Notes: generated by a model not told the origin, from the sequence alone. DNA of 39,210 nucleotides from Achromobacter insuavis (GCF_902859645.1 NZ_CADIJR010000058.1:1-39210), one strand, 5' to 3'; shown: positions 1 through 8,276, numbered from the stretch's first letter. A program made the numbers and translations.

Positions 1-618
1 CGCCAGGAAGGACCGCACGTGCACTACGCCGCGCCCAGCGGCGACGGCGCGCGGGTCTACCTGTGCGACCTGGGCACCGACACCATCGCCTGCCACCGCG
101 TGCTGCCCGACGGCCTCGACCCGGCGCCGGCGCGGGAACTGCGCACGCGGCCCGGCGCCGGACCGCGCCACCTGGCCCTGACGGCCGATGGCGCGCACGC
201 GGCGGTGGTCGAGGAGCTCTCGAACACCGTGGCCATCCATGCGCTCGACGAGCCGGCCGGCGAACTGGCGCGCGCCAGCACGCTGCCGCGCGGCTGGCGC
301 GGCGCCAACACCGCCTCCGCCGTGCGCCTGCATCCCGATGGTGAATGGCTCTACGCCGCCAACCGCGGCCACGACAGCGTGGCCGTCTACCGCCTGCACC
401 GCGTCGCCCCCTGGCTCGACCTCGTCGGTTTCATCGACATCGGCGGCCGCGCGCCGCGCGACATTGCCTTCACGCCCGATGGCGAATTCCTGCTGCTGGC
501 CGCCCAGGACGACCACCTCCTTCGCGCCGTGCGCATCGATCCGGCGACCGGCCTGGCGCGCTCGCACGGCGCCCCCCACCCGCTGCGCTCGCCCGCCTGC
601 CTGTGCCCCCTGCCTTGA
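1..618 (+). CDS. Lactonase family beta-propeller protein (3' part only)
   Basis: The frame is open from the first base, so the gene begins upstream; 205 C-terminal residues are visible. Blade-like repeats are seen: GAGPRHLALTADG, then LYAANRGHDSVAVYRL, then PRDIAFTPDGEFLLLAAQDD. These are typical of the seven-bladed lactonase family (6-phosphogluconolactonase, YbhE/Pgl type), whose members usually have about 340-390 residues, so roughly half is missing. The family hydrolyses sugar-acid lactones in the cytoplasm. The next gene, 16 bases downstream on the same strand, is a uronate-dehydrogenase-like SDR that would produce such a lactone, so an aldarolactone is a plausible substrate (inference). 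The family is clear; the substrate is not. Confidence 0.85.
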   Translation, partial: RQEGPHVHYAAPSGDGARVYLCDLGTDTIACHRVLPDGLDPAPARELRTRPGAGPRHLALTADGAHAAVVEELSNTVAIHALDEPAGELARASTLPRGWRGANTASAVRLHPDGEWLYAANRGHDSVAVYRLHRVAPWLDLVGFIDIGGRAPRDIAFTPDGEFLLLAAQDDHLLRAVRIDPATGLARSHGAPHPLRSPACLCPLP

Positions 619-634
619 ACCGGAAGCATCCACC

Positions 635-1546
635 GTGACCTCTATCCTGCCCCCCGCCCGTATCATCGTCACCGGCGCCACCGGCCAGCTCGGCCGCAAG
701 GCCCTGGCCATCCTGGCGCGCCAGCCCTGGTGCGAACACCTGGTCGGCATCGACCTGCACGCGGACGCCAGCGTCTTCAGCCCGGAACTGCGCGACCGCC
801 TGACCCTGGTGGCCGCCGACCTGCAACGGCCCGATCCCGGCTGGACCCGCCACTTCGCCGGCGCCGACGCCGTGCTGCACCTGGCGGCGCGCCACTCGAC
901 GCCCGACGCCAGCTGGGAGGAAGCCCTGGGTTCCTACGACATGACGCTGAACGTGCTGACCGCCGCCGCCACGCAAGGCGTGCGCCGGCTGGTGTTCTCG
1001 TCATCCAACCACGCCATGGGCGGCTACAAGGACCTGCCGCTGGCCGCCGCCATCGGACCCGGCAAGCTCACCGCCGAGACCGAGCCCGCGCCCGGCACGC
1101 GCTGGTTCGACGGCGAACGCGAGGTGCACTCGCTGGCCTACGGCACGTCCAAGGTGATGGGCGAACGCCTGTGCCGCGCCTACTCGGCGGTCACGCAGGG
1201 CCGGCTGTCCACCGTGATCGCGCGCATCGGCTGGATCCTGCCGGGCGACAACGACCCGCGCGACATGACCTACTCCGGCGTGGCGCATCCGCGCGCGCCA
1301 GTCCCTGACGCCCACGACGAACCCGCCCGCCGCGCGCTGGCCTGGTTCCACGACATGTGGCTGTCGAATGAGGATCTCGAACGCCTGCTGATCGCGGCGC
1401 TGACGGCGGACGCGTCGCGCTGGTCCGACGGCAGCGTCACGGTCAACGGCGTCTCGGCCAACCAGGGCAGCGCCTGGAACGTGGCCGACGCCCGCGACAG
1501 CATCGGCTATGCGCCGCAGGATGACGTGCGAAAGCGCCTGCGCTGA
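635..1546 (+). CDS. NAD-dependent epimerase/dehydratase family protein, uronate dehydrogenase-like
   Basis: 303 residues from a GTG start, chosen because CGGAAG lies 8 bases upstream and the protein then begins at the Rossmann fold. The NAD-binding motif GATGQLG is at about residues 14-20 and the catalytic Y169-xxx-K173 pair at YGTSK, with FSSSNHAMGGY (about 121-131) giving the active-site serine. The SSNHAMG segment, the WILPGDNDPRD loop and the overall length resemble uronate dehydrogenases, which oxidise glucuronate or galacturonate to the aldarolactone. The upstream lactonase could open that lactone. The gene converges on the LacI regulator with only 21 bases between stops. SDR family membership is certain; the uronate substrate is inferred from motif similarity and neighbour. 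Confidence 0.8.
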   Translation: MTSILPPARIIVTGATGQLGRKALAILARQPWCEHLVGIDLHADASVFSPELRDRLTLVAADLQRPDPGWTRHFAGADAVLHLAARHSTPDASWEEALGSYDMTLNVLTAAATQGVRRLVFSSSNHAMGGYKDLPLAAAIGPGKLTAETEPAPGTRWFDGEREVHSLAYGTSKVMGERLCRAYSAVTQGRLSTVIARIGWILPGDNDPRDMTYSGVAHPRAPVPDAHDEPARRALAWFHDMWLSNEDLERLLIAALTADASRWSDGSVTVNGVSANQGSAWNVADARDSIGYAPQDDVRKRLR

Positions 1547-1567
1547 GGGCCGGCGCGCGCGCCGCGC

Positions 1568-2587
1568 TCAGCCGGGCGGGCGGGTCGAATCCCGCACCAC
1601 CAGCTCGTAGCCAAGCGTGCGCACCCGCGCCTGCGGTTCGCGCGAGGCCAACTGCTCGACCGCCGCGTAGGCCATCTCGCGGATGGGCTGGCGCAGCGTG
1701 GTCAGCTTGGGCCAGGTCTGGCGCGACAGCGGCGTGTCGTCGTAGCCCGCCACCGACAATTCCTGCGGCACCCTGAGGCCGCGCACATGCGCGACATACA
1801 GCACGCCGGCCGCCATGTCGTCGTTGGCCGCGAAGATCGCGGTCGGACGCTGCGCGCGCTCAAGCAGCCGCTGGCCGCACTGCACCCCGGAATCGAACGA
1901 ATGCAGGCCCTGCTCGACCAGCGTCGGGTCGTAGGCGACGCCCTGTTCCGCCAGCGCGTCGCGGTAGCCGTGCAGGCGCTCGCCCACCGCGCCGTGGTCG
2001 GGATGGCCGGCCACGAAGCCGATGCGGCGATGGCCCAGGTCCAGCAGGTAACGGGTCATGTCGCGCGCCGCGGCGCGATCGTCGGTGCTGACTTCCAGTC
2101 CGCGCGCGCTGGGCGATCCCGGCGCCAGCCGCACATAAGGCACGTCGCCATCGTCCAGCGCCGCGATCAGCGCGCGCACGTCGGACAACGGCGGCGTCAG
2201 CACCAGCCCGGCGCAGGCATGCTGCCGCGCCGCCTGAACGATCTGCGCGGCCAGGTCGGGCGCGCGGTAGTCGCAGGGATGCAGCAGCAGGCTGTAGAAA
2301 TAGCGCTTGCAAGCGTCGAGCGCGCCGTGCTGGATGTTGATCAGGTAGTTGTCGCTGGGATTGTCGTAGACCAGCATGATCAGGTCCGAGCGCTTGCTGG
2401 CCAGCCGGCGCGCGGACGGATTGGGCTGGTACTTGAGCAAGGCGATCGCGGCCATGACCTTGGCGCGGGTCTTCTCGCTGGTGTTCGGCTCGTTGTTCAA
2501 CACCCGCGAGACGGTCTTGATCGACACCCCCGCTTCGGCCGCCACGTCGTCGACGGTGACGGAGCCCTTGTCCTTGCCGATCGCCAT
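1568..2587 (-). CDS. LacI family transcriptional regulator
   Basis: 339 residues. The N-terminal helix-turn-helix is classic LacI: VTVDDVAAEAGVSIKTVSRV (about residues 10-29) followed by the hinge-helix segment NPSARRLASKRS (about 56-67). The remainder is a periplasmic-binding-protein-like sugar sensor domain, including FVAGHPDHGAVGERLHGY and IFAANDDMAAGVL, ending with the usual VVRDSTRPP. The start lies 13 bases after the stop of the tautomerase gene, so the two are probably cotranscribed. It converges with the SDR/lactonase pair, making those genes candidate targets; the effector is unknown. The call is certain at family level only. Confidence 0.93.
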   Translation of the reverse strand: MAIGKDKGSVTVDDVAAEAGVSIKTVSRVLNNEPNTSEKTRAKVMAAIALLKYQPNPSARRLASKRSDLIMLVYDNPSDNYLINIQHGALDACKRYFYSLLLHPCDYRAPDLAAQIVQAARQHACAGLVLTPPLSDVRALIAALDDGDVPYVRLAPGSPSARGLEVSTDDRAAARDMTRYLLDLGHRRIGFVAGHPDHGAVGERLHGYRDALAEQGVAYDPTLVEQGLHSFDSGVQCGQRLLERAQRPTAIFAANDDMAAGVLYVAHVRGLRVPQELSVAGYDDTPLSRQTWPKLTTLRQPIREMAYAAVEQLASREPQARVRTLGYELVVRDSTRPPG

Positions 2588-2600
2588 GCCGGAGCCCCGC

Positions 2601-2975
2601 TCAGCGGCCCGCGGCCTTGGCGCTCAGGCCGTTGGCCACGCCCATGTCGGTCTTGGGCACGTCGCGGATCAGCACCCGCACGTCTTCGCCCGAAATGCCG
2701 ATGCTGTCGCACACGGCCCGGTTCAACGCCGCGATCAGCGCCGACTTCTTGGCTTCGTCGCGGCCCTCGATCAGCGCGGCGTCGACGCGCGCCATGGCCT
2801 TGCCGATCTCGCCCGCCACGATCACGTGTTCAGCGGGGATTTCCTGCAGCACGATGCGCACGCTGGACAGCGGCGCGGCGATGCTTTCCACGACCGCCTG
2901 CGAGGCCGCCTGCAGCAAGGCGGTCTTCTGGGCGGCCGAATGGCCCTGCATGATCTGGACATTCAAGATTGGCAT
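2601..2975 (-). CDS. Fused (two-unit) tautomerase superfamily protein
   Basis: 124 residues starting MPILNVQIMQG; the start is set by the catalytic Pro-2 required in this superfamily, which removes an upstream in-frame extension. Two beta-alpha-beta units follow each other: residues 2-62, and about 63-120 beginning RVDAALIEGRDEAKKSALIA and ending KTDMGVANGL, the typical end of a 4-oxalocrotonate tautomerase subunit. A normal 4-OT has about 62 residues, so this is a head-to-tail fusion in which only the first unit can expose an N-terminal proline. The superfamily interconverts enol and keto acids or dehalogenates; the substrate here is unknown. It is the first gene of a two-gene unit with the LacI regulator. 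Two TCGGAAT copies lie within 20 bases upstream of the start. Confidence 0.85.
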   Translation of the reverse strand: MPILNVQIMQGHSAAQKTALLQAASQAVVESIAAPLSSVRIVLQEIPAEHVIVAGEIGKAMARVDAALIEGRDEAKKSALIAALNRAVCDSIGISGEDVRVLIRDVPKTDMGVANGLSAKAAGR

Positions 2976-3086
2976 GACGGATTCCGATATTCCGAATAGT
3001 GGCACGCCGGCAGTCGGCGCCGGCCAGCCATCATATCCGGACTGGCCCCGGGCGCAAGCCTGGCCGCGCCGGGACCGCATCGTCAT

Positions 3087-3136
3087 GACGGGCGGCAGCC
3101 GCCGCCCGTCCGCCTGACGGCAACCTGGACGTCAGG
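3087..3136 (-). repeat. GC-rich inverted repeats at the 3' end of proV
   Basis: Two perfect hairpins occur here. One has 10-base arms at 3087-3096 and 3101-3110 (GACGGGCGGC/GCCGCCCGTC) with a 4-base loop. The other has 7-base arms at 3113-3119 and 3130-3136 and overlaps the proV stop. They sit where the proXWV transcript should end, but no T-run follows on the minus strand, so an intrinsic terminator is not supported; transcript-end stabilisation or Rho-dependent ending is possible. Confidence 0.45.
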
Positions 3137-4421
3137 CCGCCTCGCCCCGCTGCGCGGGTTGCGGCTGGCCCTGCAGTTCGGCCTCCTGCGCCGCCTGGCC
3201 GCCCTCGGCGGCGACCGTGGCGGACTCGTCCGTCGGCGCCGTCTCGGCCAGCACCGGCGTCACCAGTTCGACCACCTTCTTGCGCGACAGCATGCCGATG
3301 AACTCGTCGTTCTCGCCCGTCACCGCCACCGGCTGGTCGCTGTGCACCAGCTGCGCCAGCACCTCGCCCAGGCCGGCCGTGGCCGGCACCGAGGCCAGGT
3401 CCTCGACGAAGCGCGACACGTCGCGCCCGCCTTCACGCACCGCCTGCTCGGCCGCCACCAGCGTCAGCACGCCGGCCAGCCGCTTGCCGTCCAGCACAGG
3501 CGCGTACTCGTAGTTCAGCGCCCGCATGCGGTCGACCGAGTGGGCCGGCCGCGAACGCATGGTCAGCGTCAGGCGCGCCGGATTGACGGCGTGGGTCGCG
3601 TTCAGCACCTTGGTGCGGTTCACGTCCTGCAGGAACGACTGCACGTAATCGTTGGCGGGGTTCAGCAGGATGTCTTCCGGCGTGCCTTCCTGCACCAGCT
3701 CGCCGTCCTTCAGGATGGCGATGCGGTTGCCCAGGCGCAGCGCCTCGTCCAGGTCATGGGTGATGAAGACGATGGTCTTGTTGAGCTTGGACTGCAATTG
3801 CAGCAGCTGGTCCTGCATCTCGCGGCGGATCAGCGGATCGAGCGCCGAGAAGGCCTCGTCCATCAGCAGGATCTCGGCATCGGTGGCCAGCGCCCGCGCC
3901 AGGCCGACGCGCTGCTGCATGCCGCCCGACAACTGGTGCGGATACTGCTGCTCGAAGCCCGACAGGCCGACCTGCTCCAGCCATTCGCGGGCTCGCTGCT
4001 CGCGCTCGGCGCGGCCCACGCCCTGCACGGCCAGGCCGTAGGCGGCGTTGTCCAGCACGGTGCGGTGCGGGAACAGGCCGAAGCGCTGGAACACCATGCT
4101 CATCTTCTTCTGGCGGAAGGTCTCCAGGTCGCGCTTGTTCAGGCTGACCACGTCGACGCCGTCGACCAGGATGTGGCCGGCGCTGGGCTCGATCAGGCGG
4201 TTGAAGTGGCGGATCAGCGTCGACTTGCCGGACCCCGACAGGCCCATGATGACGTAGATGCTGCCCTCTTCGATCGACAGGCTGATGTCGCGCAGGCCCA
4301 GCGTGTGGCCGCTTTCGGCCAGCAGCGCTTCCTTGCTCATGCCGCCCTGCGCGGCTTCCAGCCACTTCTTCGGATGCGGCCCGAAAATCTTGTAGATGTT
4401 CTTGACTTCGATCTTGCTCAT
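3132..4421 (-). CDS. proV: Glycine betaine/L-proline ABC transporter ATP-binding protein ProV
   Basis: 429 residues. The ATPase domain carries Walker A GLSGSGKST (60-68), the MVFQRFGLFPHRTV Q-loop, signature LSGGMQQRV and Walker B ILLMDEAFSALD. The insert before Walker A (KKWLEAAQGGMSKEALLAES) is typical of ProV/OpuAA. Two CBS-like units follow (RALNYEYAPVLDGKRLAGVL and SDQPVAVTGENDEFIGML), which in this family sense ionic strength or nucleotides. The last 40 or so residues are a low-complexity Ala/Glu/Gln tail not needed by the family. It energises osmoprotectant uptake on the cytoplasmic side of ProW. The start overlaps the proW stop by ATGA, with GGGAGG six bases ahead. Confidence 0.96.
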   Translation of the reverse strand: MSKIEVKNIYKIFGPHPKKWLEAAQGGMSKEALLAESGHTLGLRDISLSIEEGSIYVIMGLSGSGKSTLIRHFNRLIEPSAGHILVDGVDVVSLNKRDLETFRQKKMSMVFQRFGLFPHRTVLDNAAYGLAVQGVGRAEREQRAREWLEQVGLSGFEQQYPHQLSGGMQQRVGLARALATDAEILLMDEAFSALDPLIRREMQDQLLQLQSKLNKTIVFITHDLDEALRLGNRIAILKDGELVQEGTPEDILLNPANDYVQSFLQDVNRTKVLNATHAVNPARLTLTMRSRPAHSVDRMRALNYEYAPVLDGKRLAGVLTLVAAEQAVREGGRDVSRFVEDLASVPATAGLGEVLAQLVHSDQPVAVTGENDEFIGMLSRKKVVELVTPVLAETAPTDESATVAAEGGQAAQEAELQGQPQPAQRGEAA

Positions 4422-5275
4422 CGCTGGCCTCCCATGCGCATGCGCTGTCCATACGATTGCGTGATCCGGTCGAACAGCACGGCCAGCACCACGATGCCCA
4501 GGCCCGCCAGCAGGCCGCGGCCCACTTCCAGGCGGTTGATGCCGAGCAGCACTTCATACCCCAGGCCGCGCGCGCCGATCATGGAGGCGATCACCACCAT
4601 CGACAGCGCCATCATCGTGGTCTGGTTGATGCCGGCCATGATGTTGGGCAGGGCCAGCGGCAATTGCACGCCGAACAGCTGCTGGCGCGGATTGGCGCCG
4701 AACGCGCGCGACGCTTCCAGCACCTCGCGGTCGACCAGGCGGATGCCCAGGTCGGTCAGGCGGATCAGCGGCGGCACGGCGTAGATCACGGTGGCGATGA
4801 TGGCGGGGATCTTGCCCAGGCCGAACAGCATCACGACCGGAATCAGGTACACGAAGCTGGGCATGGTCTGCATCACGTCCAGCACCGGCAGCATGACCGA
4901 GCGCAGCCAGTTGACGCGCGCCATCAGCACGCCCAGCGGAATGCCGATGACCACCGACAGCCCGGCCGCCATGATCATCAGCGCCAGCGTCTGCATGCCG
5001 GCGTCCCACAGGCCGAGCACGCCGATGACGCACAGCAGCGCGCCCATGGCCAGGCTCAGGCCGATGCGGCGGCTGACCAGCCAGGCGATGGCGATGGTGA
5101 CGCCGACCACGGCCCACCAGGGCGAGCTGCGCAGCACCTGCTCCAGCCACACCAGCGCATGCAGCACGGGCTGGGACAGCGTCTCCAGGGTATCGGCGTA
5201 GTTGGTGACCAGATGATCGACGAATCCGTCGATGGCCCCCCGCACCTGACGGGCGGGAATGATTTCAGGAAACAT
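4418..5275 (-). CDS. proW: Glycine betaine/L-proline ABC transporter permease ProW
   Basis: 285 residues. The ATG at 5275 was chosen over an in-frame ATG 48 bases upstream because GGAG lies seven bases before it and homologous proteins start near MFPEIIPA. After a cytoplasmic or periplasmic N-terminal stretch (IDGFVDHLVTNYADTLETL) come about six to seven hydrophobic segments, with the permease EAA-type loop EASRAFGANPRQQLFGVQLP that docks on ProV. The protein is the inner-membrane channel for betaine/proline-type osmolytes. It is separated from proX by 277 bases of hairpin-rich DNA, whereas proW and proV overlap, so W and V should be translated together. Confidence 0.95.
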   Translation of the reverse strand: MFPEIIPARQVRGAIDGFVDHLVTNYADTLETLSQPVLHALVWLEQVLRSSPWWAVVGVTIAIAWLVSRRIGLSLAMGALLCVIGVLGLWDAGMQTLALMIMAAGLSVVIGIPLGVLMARVNWLRSVMLPVLDVMQTMPSFVYLIPVVMLFGLGKIPAIIATVIYAVPPLIRLTDLGIRLVDREVLEASRAFGANPRQQLFGVQLPLALPNIMAGINQTTMMALSMVVIASMIGARGLGYEVLLGINRLEVGRGLLAGLGIVVLAVLFDRITQSYGQRMRMGGQR

Positions 5276-5422
5276 GTATTGACTCCATTTCAGCGCATTC
5301 GCCACGCGCCGCGCCCACGGCATCCGGCTCGGAGGCCGGGCCGGCTTCCCGCGCGCGAAGCCGGCGGCGGCGATGGCGAAATACGCTTACAGTCCGGCGC
5401 GGGAGCAAGGCATCCCGCGCAT

Positions 5423-5549
5423 TGCCCGCGTGGCGGGCAGTCCGCCTGCCGGAGGGCTTTTTCCCCTTGGGGTCATCCCAAGGGGAAAAAGTCCAACCCG
5501 GCGGTCCGTCCCGGCCAGCCGGAACGGACCGCCGCCGGAAAGGCGGCGG
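5423..5549. repeat. Cluster of inverted repeats between proX and proW
   Basis: Four perfect stem-loops lie in 127 bases: arms 5423-5429/5433-5439 (TGCCCGC), 5458-5471/5477-5490 (14 bases, centred on CCCCTTGGG, loop GTCAT), 5501-5509/5524-5532 (GCGGTCCGT), and a competing 5529-5536/5542-5549 (CCGCCGCC) just after the proX stop. The 14-base stem has Ts outside its 5' arm and As outside its 3' arm on both strands, the reverse of a terminator. They may protect the 3' end of proX mRNA and lower proWV expression (inference). Confidence 0.6.
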
Positions 5550-5552
5550 GGG

Positions 5553-6554
5553 TTACAGCGCGCTTTGCACGCGCCCGGCGACGTCGGCGGGGACCCACTT
5601 GGTCCAGACGTCGGGCTTGTTTTTCAGGAACCACTTGGCCACGGCGCCGGACTCGTCACCGGTTTCTTCCATGTGGGCCAGGGTTTCGTTCATCACGGGC
5701 AGCGGCACCGAGACCTTCGACAGGAATTCGGTCAGCACCGGCGCTTCCTGCGAGAACTTGGTGTTCACCGCGGTGAAGACGGGATTGTCGGGATAGGCGC
5801 TGGGCTCGGGCTTGGCGCACTTGGGCGACGTCAGGCACTTGTGCTTGTCGGCGTCGTAGGGCGGCATTTCCAGCTTGACCAGGTCCATGGCGCCGACCAG
5901 CGGCGTGGGCGACCAGTAGTAGAAGACCACGTTCTGCTTGCGCTTGTAGGCCGACATCAGGGCCGCCTTCTGCGCCGCGCCGGTGCCCGGCGAGTACAGC
6001 GTGTAGGAATCGTCCAGCTTGAGGGCGTGGAACAGGTTGGTGCTGGTGACTTCGCAGCCCCAGCCCGCCGGGCAGCCGTAGAAACGGCCCTTGCCGGGTT
6101 CCTCGGGGTCCTTGAACTTGTCCTTGAACTTCGGCAGGTCGGCCGCGGACTTCAGTTCGGGCAGGCGCTCGGCGGTGTAGCGCGGGATGTACCAGGCTTC
6201 GCCGCCCATGTAGAGATCGCCGATCCGCTTGACGCGGCCGGTCTTTTCGGCGCGTTCCCAGGGGTCGGCGACGCTGTTCAGCCAGATCTCGGTGTTGATG
6301 TCCAGGTCACCGCGCTCGAGCGCGGCCAGGGCCGGCAAGGTCTCGGTGGGCAGGGTTTCGGTCTTGCAACCATAGCCCTTTTCCATGATGAAACGTTCGA
6401 CATCGACCAGGACCAGGTTGGATTCCCAGTTCATGGCGCCGAAATTGATCGGACGCTTGAGTTCGCATTGCGGCGCATCGGCGGCTTGGGCCGATCCGGC
6501 GAAGGCAAACAAGACGGCCGCGGCGGCCAGGGTCTTGACGGGGGTGAAACGCAT
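5553..6554 (-). CDS. proX: Glycine betaine/L-proline ABC transporter substrate-binding protein ProX
   Basis: 333 residues. The start at 6554 is supported by GGAGG nine bases upstream and by the signal peptide that begins there: MRFTPVKT, then AAAAVLFAFAGSAQA, with predicted cleavage after residue 24. The mature protein belongs to the OpuAC/ProX type II periplasmic binding proteins; aromatic-rich segments FGAMNWESN, WYIPRY, PAGWGCEV and VVFYYWSP probably build the Trp cage for quaternary amines. A Cys pair near HKCLTSPKCAKP may form a disulfide. It captures betaine-like osmolytes in the periplasm and hands them to ProW. Here proX is promoter-proximal, the reverse of the E. coli proVWX order. 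Confidence 0.95.
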   Translation of the reverse strand: MRFTPVKTLAAAAVLFAFAGSAQAADAPQCELKRPINFGAMNWESNLVLVDVERFIMEKGYGCKTETLPTETLPALAALERGDLDINTEIWLNSVADPWERAEKTGRVKRIGDLYMGGEAWYIPRYTAERLPELKSAADLPKFKDKFKDPEEPGKGRFYGCPAGWGCEVTSTNLFHALKLDDSYTLYSPGTGAAQKAALMSAYKRKQNVVFYYWSPTPLVGAMDLVKLEMPPYDADKHKCLTSPKCAKPEPSAYPDNPVFTAVNTKFSQEAPVLTEFLSKVSVPLPVMNETLAHMEETGDESGAVAKWFLKNKPDVWTKWVPADVAGRVQSAL

Positions 6555-6970
6555 TGGCTTTTGCCTCCATAGGTTCAGGGACACGGCGGCGCTGGTCCAG
6601 CCGTGCCATGGAGCTAAGGGGGTTGTGCGGAAGACGGGCAGAACCGCCAATACAAACCGACACTAGCAACAAGAGGATCCGCAGGGTGCGGAGTCTTGCA
6701 AGACAGGAGCCTCAAAAACAGAGTTTTCGAGAACCCACAGATAGTGAACAAACTGAAAGAAGAAGCCAGCATCTTAACCGAAATTAATGCATGACCCAAG
6801 CCCACCCCTGAACGAATCAGATACATTCACGCCGAAAACCGTGCGGAAAAACCCTTATTCCCAAGAGGCGATTCCCCGTTTTCCCCTGGGGAATCGCCTC
6901 CCGAAAATGTAGATACATTTAGTTAATATTTTGTTCGTATAAATACATTTAATGGTCCCGAAACCCGGTT
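6555..6970. promoter_or_regulatory. AT-richer gap between proX and cfa with palindromes
   Basis: No gene is supported in these 416 bases. Upstream of proX are two adjoining palindromes: TCCGCA-GGG-TGCGGA (6678-6692) and the perfect 12-mer GTCTTGCAAGAC (6693-6704), which could be operator sites for the osmoprotectant operon. A perfect 13-base inverted repeat (GAGGCGATTCCCC, 6865-6877 and 6888-6900) lies downstream of cfa; no good T-run follows on the minus strand, so it is at best a weak cfa terminator. The segment 6901-6955 is strikingly AT-rich with ATACATTTA repeated twice. Confidence 0.5.
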
Positions 6971-8242
6971 TCAGGGCTTCGGATCGGGGTCCCGGTACAT
7001 GTAATCGCGTCGCCACGGGTAGGCCAGGTCGGGCGGATTGTCGAGTTCATCCGGACGCCCCGTGGCCGGGTGTTGGCCCACGATCTGGTGCAGCGCGATC
7101 CAGCCGTGCTCGAAGCCCATGGCGCAACCCGCCAGGTAGAGCCGATAGGCGCGCAGCGAGCGCTCCCCCTGCTCGCCGCCCAGGATCCGCGCGGCCTCGG
7201 CCAGGTTGGCCTCGAGCGCGTCGCTCCAGGCCCACAGGGTCCGGGCGTAGTGCGGTCGCAGGTTTTCGACGTCCACCTCTTCCAGGCCGCCGTTGGTCAT
7301 GGCCTCCATGACGACGCTGATGTGGGTCAGCTCGCCCCCAGGGAAGATGTACTTCTCGATGAATTCGCCCATGCCGCTGCCCAGCTCGGCGTTGTAAACG
7401 CCGGCCGCGGTGATGCCGTGGTTCATGATCAGCCCGCCCGGCTTGAGCAGCCGGCGCAGCTTGGCGAAATAGCCTTCCAGCTGGGCCCGGCCGACGTGCT
7501 CGAACATGCCGACCGAGGCGATCTTGTCGTAGGGCGCGGCCTCGTCGAGCTTGCGGTAGTCCAGCAGCTCCACGCGCACGCGCTCGCCCAGGCCCTTTTC
7601 CTGGATCAGCCTGCTGACGTGCGCATGCTGGTTGCGCGACAGCGTGATGCCGGTGGCGTCGACGCCATAGTGCTCGGCCGCCCACAGCAACAGCCCGCCC
7701 CAGCCCGCGCCCACGTCGAGAAAGCGCTCGCCCGGCCGCAGCCGCAGCTTGCGGCAGATGTGGTCGAGCTTGGCTTCCTGGGCCTGCGCCAGGTTCATGC
7801 CCGGCTCGCGGTAATAGGCGCAGGAATAGACCCGGCGCGGATCCAGCCACAGGGCATAGAAATCGTCGGACAGGTCGTAATGGAATTCGATCTGGCGGGC
7901 GTCGCGCTCCACCGAGTGACGCCACACCGACATCACCTTGCGCACCAGCTCGGTCAGCCAGCCGCCGCGCGCCGCGTCCACCGGTGAACCCGGCAGCAGC
8001 GCCGCGGCCGCCGCCATCACATCGCGCATCGACCCTTCGATGTCGATGCGGCCTTCGACGTAGTCCTGCCCCAGCACGCCGACGGCGCCCTCGGCCAGGT
8101 GGGCCAGCGCGGTCTTGTCATGCGTCACGAACCGCACCCGGGGATCCGGCGGCCCGACCACGGTGCCATCGGGCAACACCAGCTGGACAGTGACGGGCAA
8201 GGCCTGGAGCTTGCGTTCCACAACAGACAACAAAGGACTCAC
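6971..8242 (-). CDS. cfa: Cyclopropane-fatty-acyl-phospholipid synthase
   Basis: 423 residues from a GTG start; GAGGAG lies five bases before it, and the nearby ATG is immediately followed by an in-frame stop. The N-terminal part (about 1-110) is the lipid-binding region; the C-terminal part is the SAM methyltransferase with LDVGAGWG (175-182). The conserved YSCAYY motif (about 139-144) holds the cysteine seen in CFA synthases, and MFEHVG, GLIMNHGI and YIFPGGELTHIS are further family signatures. The enzyme adds a methylene bridge to unsaturated acyl chains of membrane phospholipids, usually in stationary phase or under acid or solvent stress. It is divergent from a drug exporter. Confidence 0.95.
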   Translation of the reverse strand: MSPLLSVVERKLQALPVTVQLVLPDGTVVGPPDPRVRFVTHDKTALAHLAEGAVGVLGQDYVEGRIDIEGSMRDVMAAAAALLPGSPVDAARGGWLTELVRKVMSVWRHSVERDARQIEFHYDLSDDFYALWLDPRRVYSCAYYREPGMNLAQAQEAKLDHICRKLRLRPGERFLDVGAGWGGLLLWAAEHYGVDATGITLSRNQHAHVSRLIQEKGLGERVRVELLDYRKLDEAAPYDKIASVGMFEHVGRAQLEGYFAKLRRLLKPGGLIMNHGITAAGVYNAELGSGMGEFIEKYIFPGGELTHISVVMEAMTNGGLEEVDVENLRPHYARTLWAWSDALEANLAEAARILGGEQGERSLRAYRLYLAGCAMGFEHGWIALHQIVGQHPATGRPDELDNPPDLAYPWRRDYMYRDPDPKP

Positions 8243-8276
8243 AGCATCTCCTCTGGAATACGTACGGACACGGACA

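Noticed and set aside
5458-5490. Intrinsic terminator between proX and proW
   Set aside because: The stem is perfect but Ts precede it and As follow it on both strands, the opposite of a terminator; kept only as an inverted repeat.
6865-6900. Strong intrinsic terminator for cfa
   Set aside because: The 13-base inverted repeat is perfect, but the minus-strand sequence after it lacks a T-run; left as a possible weak terminator.
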